From Rhynchospora pubera (Eukaryota; Streptophyta; Magnoliopsida; Poales; Cyperaceae), in the NCBI GenBank assembly GCA_028095005.1, contig CM051460.1:81547676-81611675 (forward strand): a stretch of 64,000 nt of DNA, read 5' to 3'. The notes below the pieces were generated by a model. It searched no databases, was not told where the DNA came from, and worked only from the letters and a program-made list of their open reading frames with translations. A program made the position numbers and the translations under genes. Positions 56,755-64,000 of this stretch are shown here, piece by piece. Numbering within the stretch: the stretch's first letter is position 1; every line of letters starts with the position of its first letter.

Positions 56755-58516
56755 TAGGGGTGTACAAATAAATTTTAATCAAAATTTTAACCCAACCCAA
56801 TTATATCGGGTTGAAAATTTTTTTTTAACCGACCCAGCCGTAACCCAATCCAACCCTTATGTTTTTTTACATACGGGTTATTACGGATTATGCGGATTAC
56901 GCGGATTATGCGGGTCAAATGGATTGTGATTTCAAATTTGATAAATTATTTTATTGGTACGCATGAACAAGATCGATTATTGCAAAAATCATCATTAATT
57001 TTTAATTTGATCAATTGTTTTGCTGAAGCATTTTTAATTTGGTCAACTATTGAAACTTTGAAGGCTTGGATTACATTTCCTGAAAGGCTTACAAGTAAAT
57101 TGGAAACCTACAGAAATTGTGAGGTGCGATGGTATATAAAAATCGGGGGTGATAAGGATCATCCCCAAGATCCATCATTCCCATCATCTCCAGTGTGAAC
57201 TCATTTTAATTTTTTCTATTTTTAGAATATTTTTGGTCCCCACTATTTCTCTCTCTCCCATTCTTTTCTATTTTGGTCCCCACTGTTATTCTCCCATCCA
57301 TCCTTTCTATTTTTGGTCCCCACAAGAACTATAACAATTACTCATATTAACTACATAAGTTAGTATCCAAATTACAACAATTATTTATATTAACTACTTC
57401 AGCTACATACATAACTTCAACAACTACATATTTTAACTTCAACAGCTACATATTTTAACTTCAACAATTACAAATATAACTTCAACAGTACATATATAAC
57501 TTCAAAAGTTATATATATTAACTTTGACAGTTACATATATAACTTCAACAGTTATATATATAACTTCAACAGTTATATATATAACTTCAACAGTTACATA
57601 TATTGAATTTGTATATTTTGTTATTACATGTTACGATTCGAATTTCAATGAATTATATGCTGGGAGTAGATATGGCATGATGGGATGACGCTGGATTTGC
57701 AATGAGGATGAATGGGATGATTTCATCATCTTTTGGACTTTCTTATTAATGAAGATATGTTAGATAATTAATGAAGATTTGAGGATGATGGAGATGATAG
57801 AATCTATGGGATGATGGAAAGCAATTCTCTATAAAAATTAGAAGAAACCAATTTAAGTTTGTCCTACTCATGCTTAATACTCGAGAAGCATCAACAAGCT
57901 TATTGATCTAATTTAATAATGTTATTAAAAGCAAGCTTATTGATGCTAAATTTAATAACGAGAAAATATTTGAACAAATATAGAGACTAATTAAAGAAGT
58001 TTTTTTTTTATCTAATATTGGAAGAGAAATGTACAGGACCAGAAAGAGAGATAGTATGTAGCAGCGTATCTGTAAAATGAAATGTTTCTTTCTTCAGAGA
58101 GTCAATTGTTACAATACAGAGGCCTATATGTAGGCCTGAGTCTAATCTCTAATCCTAATTGGCCGTTACAAACATTACAGCAGATATTTATCTTAATATA
58201 TCTTCTAATATATACTAACAGCGCCAGCGCCGAAATGACCTCAACATATGTTATGTTTTGATTTCCTGTGCACCTAAGAGAAAATCAGTGGTCACTGCTG
58301 GTTCGTGTTGGTATTGAAATAGATTAATGGTAAAATTATACGGGTCGGGTACAAATCGGGTTATCAAGAATAAAAATATAACCCAATCCAATTCAATCGG
58401 GTTAATAAAATTAAAACTCGAATCAATCCAGATAATGTTTGAACTCGGTAAAATACGGGTCGGGTTGTACGAATTAAACGGGTCGGATGGTTTTCTTTTT
58501 TTTTTGTACAACCCTA
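56755..58516. mobile_element. hAT-like element, 1762 bp, perfect 8-bp TSD
   Basis: TIRs TAGGGGTGTACAAA (left) and the complement of TTTGTACAACCCTA (right), 13 of 14 matching, with the perfect 8-bp TSD TTTTCAGC at 56747-56754 and 58517-58524. Subterminal regions are rich in CGGGTTA/AACCCAACC words, typical of plant hAT ends. No transposase domain is visible, and open frames near 56890-57334 have no known motif. It is non-autonomous. Confidence 0.85.
57400..57605. repeat. Minisatellite, TAACTTCAACAGTTATATA units
   Basis: About nine imperfect units of 19-22 bases of the form AACTTCAACAGTTACATATAT inside the hAT-like element. Non-coding. Confidence 0.8.
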
Positions 58517-58893
58517 TTTTCAGCTTTATGCGGTGCGAGATAGAAAGACAGGGTGTGTAGCTATTTATACAAAAGTTTTTGGCATAATAATCCGTTTATA
58601 AAACGGGTAACTAGCCTTTCTATCTTTTTATAAAACGCGCTAATATGTCGGCCATGTCAGAATTTTTATGAAAGAATGTCTGACAAAGTTCAGACTTTTT
58701 ATCCGTTCCTAAAACGCGTTGGAAGTCTCTTTACCCGTTCATAAATTAAACGCGTTGTAAAGGAGATGAAATAACACGTTTTTTGAATGGGTAATTTCTT
58801 GCTTCTTATTAAAATAAAAATAAATCGTTCTTTCTCTTGAATTTTAAAATTCAAGAGGTACAAATTTCTGTTTAAAATAATTTCGGAAAATTT

Positions 58894-61458
58894 GATGTCT
58901 ATTCTTATAAAATTTTGAAATATGTAATTGCTCTCAATAAATCTACAGCACAATTTCATGCATCCTTTTACTTTAAAATTTAATATTTGATCTCCAAAAT
59001 TATGAGCATCATATCTAAACTTTTTTAAAATACAAACTTTTTAATGTTTAATCTTCTGCGATCTCAAAATTATATAAATTTCACTCCGGCCATATTGATA
59101 AAATATGGTCTACTCATGTTTTAAGTAACCCCTCGCTCTGCATCTTCCTCCTTGCTCCCTCCCTCCCCTCTTTACTCATACTAGAGAAGGTATTCATCTA
59201 ATAGTTAGACAAATTTTATCAAATATATATCCACCAATTAATTACTATATATTAGTTTATTTTAGATGAAAAATCAACATCTAATATTTTTTTATCCGTG
59301 ACCAATATGCACACCACTTATATATCGTATTAGATTGAAAAGTTAGATATTAAGAATTGTTTACACTCTTTGATTGAAATTATTTAAATTCTTTTTTAAG
59401 GATGTTTTACAAGTAGTGACAGTGATGTTGAACTATCAACTATCCCTCTCTCCTTTACAGTAGTTTTCGGGGTGAGATCTACTGCAGCGTGCAGCATATG
59501 TTTGGTGGGTCATGAGGGGGCCAAATTGTTTGAAGGAAATGCATCTGCTGCACGAAGCACAATAAACTGGACTCGACAAAATATCTTCTCTGAAAAATAA
59601 ATTGAAGCAAAATCGTGAACCCGATTCCATCTCCGAAACTCTGTGTTTATAAAACCGTGCCGGCACTCTTACCGGCCAAGTGGCCGAAATCCGGTATTTT
59701 CTGAAATTTTCTGGTATTTCCTCTCACAAAACCAGAAACACTGTTTCGATCAGTTCCCGGTATTATCAGAATTTTCTGGTATCCAGTACGATTTTCAAAA
59801 CACTACTGAAACTTTCCGCATAAAATTTTCTGATTAAAAAAAACCCCTAATTACTATATTAAATTTTCAGTTCGATCCTAATATTATCAACAAATATATA
59901 TATTTGCCCGGAGGGCAAAAATATCCTAGTTGTTTTTACGATTAAATTATTTCTAACTTGCATGCCAAGTCGTATCCTTAATTTTATCCAAACAAAATGT
60001 ATGTAGACCTGCATTATTGCGTGCAACTTCATTTTTGTTAGAGAAATAAAGTGACGTACATAGTATTTGAACTAGTTAGCCAGAGAGAGCATGAACGAGC
60101 GTGATCACTAGCTAGTGAAAGTCAAATTACAGCACTATAACTAATATTTTATGAAATGGGGAAAAAATATGTAAAGTGCTTCAAGCCAGCTAGATACCTC
60201 ATGATGAGCAAAGAAGAAAAGAATATGCTCAAGTCCTATATATCAAGTAAATCCATCATTGAGTAGCAATACAAAGAGCTCGGAAGTGATGAAAAGAACA
60301 ATTTGATGATAGTTTCTCAGTGCAATTAGGAGTCATTGACATACATAATTAATTAGACCTATAAAAAACTAAATACATAGGGAATGCACTAAGTACATAG
60401 CCATTAGATAACAGTTTAGTTCGATTTGAAGTTCAAGACTCCACCAGAAAAACTACAAATATTAATCTAATTTTGGAGTTGCCCACTAAGCTGTTATTTC
60501 AATGAAGTTCGTTAATCGGATTTTGCACTGGCTATAATAAAACTAGTTCTTGAACTTCGTCCCGAAAGTAAAATATTTATCGCAGAAAGACATTAAATTT
60601 TACGAGGGACAATTTTAGGAACAAATAAATTTTATTTCAAACTGATAAGAAGAAAGTTTTAATGTCAAAACTTTTAGTGTAACAAATGTCTAAATTTTAT
60701 TTTTCATTAATATATAAAAATATACAATTCAAATGTCGAATCTGAACTTATTAAATTCAATGAGTGATGTGTTATGTTATAATTTTAATAAAATTTAAAG
60801 TTCATTTGATGCTAGATAAAGGGGTAAATAATGAATGTATAACAATTAATGAGCAATTCTAGAATCAAACATATACGATGTTAAGCATGATCCAAAACGT
60901 CAACTGCTAAAATTTCAAACGATAAATGCCAGATCTCGAAAAAAATTTAAACGTCCGATCCGAACATCTCAATATGATATCTATATTAAAATCTCATTAA
61001 AATCAAATTTTATATATTTCTTCAAAATTGGAGGTCCATAACCTTATAGATTGAGCATATTCTAAATTAAAAAAACAAAAAAAATATATAAAATTTGGTG
61101 TCAGTGTAGATTTTATTATGGAAAACAATTTGAGTGCTTTAAATCAGACATTTTAATTAAAAAAATTTGAAATTTCATCATGTTGGACGAGTGTATGTGT
61201 CCAACATATTGGATTCTAGCCACTGACTATAATACATAGCTCGTTAATTTGAACAAGATCAACAACTATTTGGATTCGATGCTTGAATTTTAAAATCAAT
61301 ATTAATTAAAAAATAAATGTGTATTATTCGCGCGCACTAAAAGTTGTGACATTAGAATCCTCTTGAAATAAAATTATGTGAAATGGATAAGAATGGGATT
61401 AGTTGTACTCAAATTTCTCCTGAATAACACAAAAAATTGTATCAATTTATACATTGAG
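58894..61458. other. Gene-free region with decayed repeats
   Basis: AT-rich DNA. Around 59680-59830, repeated TCTGGTATT/CCGGTATT and TTTCTGAAATTTTC words suggest a degenerate element. About 60650-61370 looks like a decayed relative of the foldback MITE at 335-788 (CAAATGTC, GAATC-GAAC, GTTGTGACATTAGAATC near the ends) with further insertions. No gene is supported. Confidence 0.45.
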
Positions 61459-61722
61459 AAAGTTTAATATGCACTATAGACTATATATAGTGCATAGAGC
61501 ATTCTATGCACTGCGAATTTTTTAGAAGTATTTTTATAAATTGACAAATCTAATTTAACCAATCTAATCTACATATTGAAATCTCATAGTAAACCAAATT
61601 TTACAATTTTTGAGATTTTATTACTATTTTTTTCGAATTAAATTTGTCAATTTACAAAAATACCACCGAAAAAATTCGCGGTGCATAAAAAACTCTATGC
61701 ACTATGGTGCATATTAAACTTT
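61459..61722. repeat. Foldback MITE, AAAGTTTAATATGCAC family, copy 2
   Basis: Same termini (AAAGTTTAATATGCAC and complement) and inner blocks (TTGACAAATCTAATTTAACC, CTACATATTGAAATCTCAT) as 1636-2019, but 264 bp against 384 because much of the right arm is lost. The TSD was not resolved. Confidence 0.75.
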
Positions 61723-62495
61723 CTCTTGATTAGATGAGAGAAGAAAAATAGGAATACATAAGCGCTCAGATTAAGAGGAATTAATATACATACTCATACG
61801 CCCTCAGTCTAAGAGAAATTTACAACTCCAACTATCTTAATTTCTTGAAAAGTAACACATGGACTACTGATTTCATGCACAAATAAATAGAAATCCCTGG
61901 AAAGAGATGATAATCGAACTAACATTATTCATTTATAATTATAATTTCGACAGTTCATTTTTAAATAATTTTAGTTACAAAGATCGGATTTGTTATTGCA
62001 ATTTAATGAGTCCAGTGAGGTCATTTGGCCCTGTTAATTCCTCCATCACTAAGCATTTTGCAAAAAAAAAAAAAAAAAAAAAAACTTAAATTGAGTTGTC
62101 CAGACAGGGGAATATAAAGTGAGTTATCGTCTGTACTCTGTATAATGCTTGCTTACCTAAAGAATATGTTAGCACGTAAAATTAAAGAATAAGATACCGG
62201 ATTATAGAAAATGAAAGCTATAATAATAAACATAACATGTTTGATTCCACTCTGCATGAAAGGGTTTGAATTTAATTACATTTTGCGCCTTTTGAAAAGG
62301 TAAATTAAGGAACCGCAAACTTTTGCAAAATGGGTTAAGTTTCTGAGCATATGAACTCATAAAAAACAATACTCTGTGATGACTCGGTACACATTTTCTA
62401 TGTCAGCTACAGATCATCCATTCGGTGTAGTGAGTCACTGACAAACAGAAACAACAAGATGTATACTGATGTATTGGCTGTTTTTAGTAAATATA
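61723..62495. other. Gene-free stretch with poly-A run
   Basis: Unremarkable intergenic DNA. A run of about 23 A residues lies at 62061-62083, possibly the tail of an old retroposed sequence, though no retroposon body or TSD was identified. Confidence 0.4.
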
Positions 62496-62688
62496 GGCCC
62501 TAACTAATCAAAATGTTTTTTTTTACGCAGGATTTCATTTCAATTTAATTGATTTCACATAATTTCGCTGGATCTAATTATATTAAAATTCCAACTAAAT
62601 GATACCAAATCCGTTCATTTTGATAAAAAATTTTCCAACAAAATGAAATGAAATTCCATGTTAGAAAAATGAGATTTTGATCAGGGCC
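62496..62688. repeat. MITE, GGCCTGATCAAAAT family, copy 2
   Basis: Left end GGCCCTAACTAATCAAAATG, right end ATTTTGATCAGGGCC, 3-bp TSD ATA at 62493-62495 and 62689-62691. It is collinear with 8384-8573 (GGATTTCATTTCAATT, ATGATACCAAATCC). Confidence 0.85.
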
Positions 62689-62691
62689 ATA

Positions 62692-64000
62692 ATTTTCGTA
62701 GGATCCACATCTTGTAAGTGAAATTGTCAAAAACTCCACACGACACTTTCATAAACACATGCTACAGAGAATCTTGATTCTTCTTTTAGCGTTAAAATGA
62801 TGACTTAACGCGGGACTATATTTTACTCGCTCAATCTAAAAGTCTTTGTTGGCTTATCATTAAACAAGTTAGCAGAAAGTAAGTGCCTACTCGTAGTAGG
62901 GGAAGCTTTGATGTAATTATTGGTAATTGAGTATTACTTTCTATCCTTCTTGATTGTTGTGCTATTTTATTCTTAGGAGCACGAAGAGAATTTTTGTAAA
63001 ATATTATAATATATACATATTCTTAATGTTCTTATTTTAGCATTTGAAATTATAGTACTTTCGGTTAAAAATTTACCATTTCATGTATGTATAGTTGATC
63101 TTAGCTTTTCTCTAATGCCAACTACATATGATTATGAAGATTCCATAGAAAACTTACATGTGCTATTTTAAAAAAAAATAACTACATATGGTCTCATATA
63201 AGATTTTTGAAAGATGGTTCTTTTCTATATGCTCTAATTAAGAAGGCACCGTTACTTTACTTCATGTTAATTTTTGAAACTCGAGTGACTGATATGAGTT
63301 CTACATATTTAAAATCTTATATGAGATCAAATTTAATAATGTCGGGAATTTCAAGGACAGAAAAAGTATGATTGGCCGGATTGGGGATATGATTGTTGTG
63401 GCATTATTCAGTATTATTATTAATTTCTTTTTTCGAAGATAATATAATACAAACCAAGCATCTCAGCTTAATTTTAAATAATCGCAAAAGTCCTAAACTG
63501 AACTTTGAATTTGTGAATATCTAAATGTGTTATTTTTTTACCATTAGATTGAAATATCATATTTTTTTCGAATATCAATCGGTAGTTTGATACTTAAAGA
63601 ACCCAGTAAAGTTGTTGTTTTTTTTTTTCCCTTTTTACTTTACGGGTTTATAGGGCTAAAATTCAACCCCTGCCTTTTTTCTTTTTAAAACAACAAAGCT
63701 TCCTACGATGCATTATATAAATATAATTAAAAAAAAGAGAAGAAGAGAAATCGGGCCATGATTATCATTTTGTTGTGTACTTTGTGGGGATGCTTTCTTC
63801 ATTTGAAGTTTAAGCTTTTCTTTGGTTCACTTTACTTTTTACTTTAGCTGTAATGTGTTTTGTATATTAACTCAAAACATAATGTAATTATAAGTAAATT
63901 CTACACAGAGTGCACCTTCATCCAGTTTGAAGTACTACTAGTACTTTGATCACTGTTCTAGAAAGTGAACTACTCTGCAATATACTATTCATACAACTTG
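62692..64000. other. Gene-free right edge
   Basis: AT-rich intergenic DNA with scattered homopolymer runs. No open frame with protein resemblance is seen on either strand and no repeat could be delimited. A gene could begin beyond the window. Confidence 0.4.

Larger units (their letters stand above)
50188..58893 (+). mobile_element. MULE-2: older relative of MULE-1 with nested insertions
   Basis: The left (50188 to about 50400) and right (about 58690-58893) ends are inverted copies sharing, read inward, CCGAAATTATTTTAAA, TTTTAATAAGAAGCAAGAAA, CTCCTTTACAA, GAACGGGTAAAGA and CTTCCAAC-CGTTTTAGGA. These align with the MULE-1 ends. The exact outer bases and TSD are unclear. It contains a heavily decayed transposase gene interrupted by a 731-bp hAT relative and a 1803-bp solo LTR, and a 1762-bp hAT-like element near its right end. 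Without these three it would be about 4.4 kb, since it lacks MULE-1's accessory module. Confidence 0.8.

Noticed and set aside
56890..57334. Overlapping open frames inside the 1762-bp hAT-like element as transposase remains
   Set aside because: No hAT dimerisation motif or other transposase block was found, and the frames are short with AT-driven composition.

Overview
This is a window of AT-rich nuclear DNA from a flowering plant, probably a eudicot. Evidence: spliced genes with GT-AG introns, plant-specific families (dirigent protein, OVATE family protein), CACTA and Mutator-like (MULE) DNA transposons, many MITEs, tRNA-derived SINEs and a piece of chloroplast rpoB. The species cannot be read from the sequence.

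Host genes are sparse, three in all and all on the + strand. They are a single-exon dirigent protein (6756-7328), a four-exon organelle-targeted EngB/YihA-type GTPase (about 11300-14134) and a single-exon OVATE family transcriptional repressor (18809-19684). Around them, 1-29 kb is intergenic DNA full of small non-autonomous elements. Many of these can be delimited to the base by target-site duplications (TSDs): 3-bp Tourist-like MITEs, 8-bp hAT-like elements, 9-11-bp Mutator-like MITEs and SINEs. The dirigent gene lies between two copies of a diverged duplicated block (4.0-4.6 kb and 9.6-10.1 kb). The second copy is broken by a MITE, a SINE fragment and plastid DNA.

The right half is dominated by three large transposons. 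A complete-ended CACTA element (29938-39710, ATA TSD) carries a TNP2-type transposase gene that has lost its 3' part and an apparently intact Transposase_24 (TNPA-like) gene. MULE-1 (about 40667-47496) has ~195-bp terminal inverted repeats (TIRs), a full-length but damaged transposase gene, and an accessory module. That module holds small ORFs on both strands, each with a TATA box and each next to an array of CGCG-TTTATAAA-CGCG palindromes. MULE-2 (about 50188-58893) is an older relative. Its transposase gene is riddled with stops, mostly C-to-T or G-to-A changes. It is further interrupted by a 731-bp hAT relative, a 1803-bp solo LTR and a 1762-bp hAT-like element, all with clear TSDs.

The best candidate for an undescribed system is MULE-1. 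Repeated CpG-palindrome promoter modules, two small unrecognised proteins (one with a SUVH-like motif) and a hairpin conserved between the two MULEs resemble, in architecture only, the self-encoded anti-silencing systems known from Arabidopsis VANDAL elements. That link is inference.
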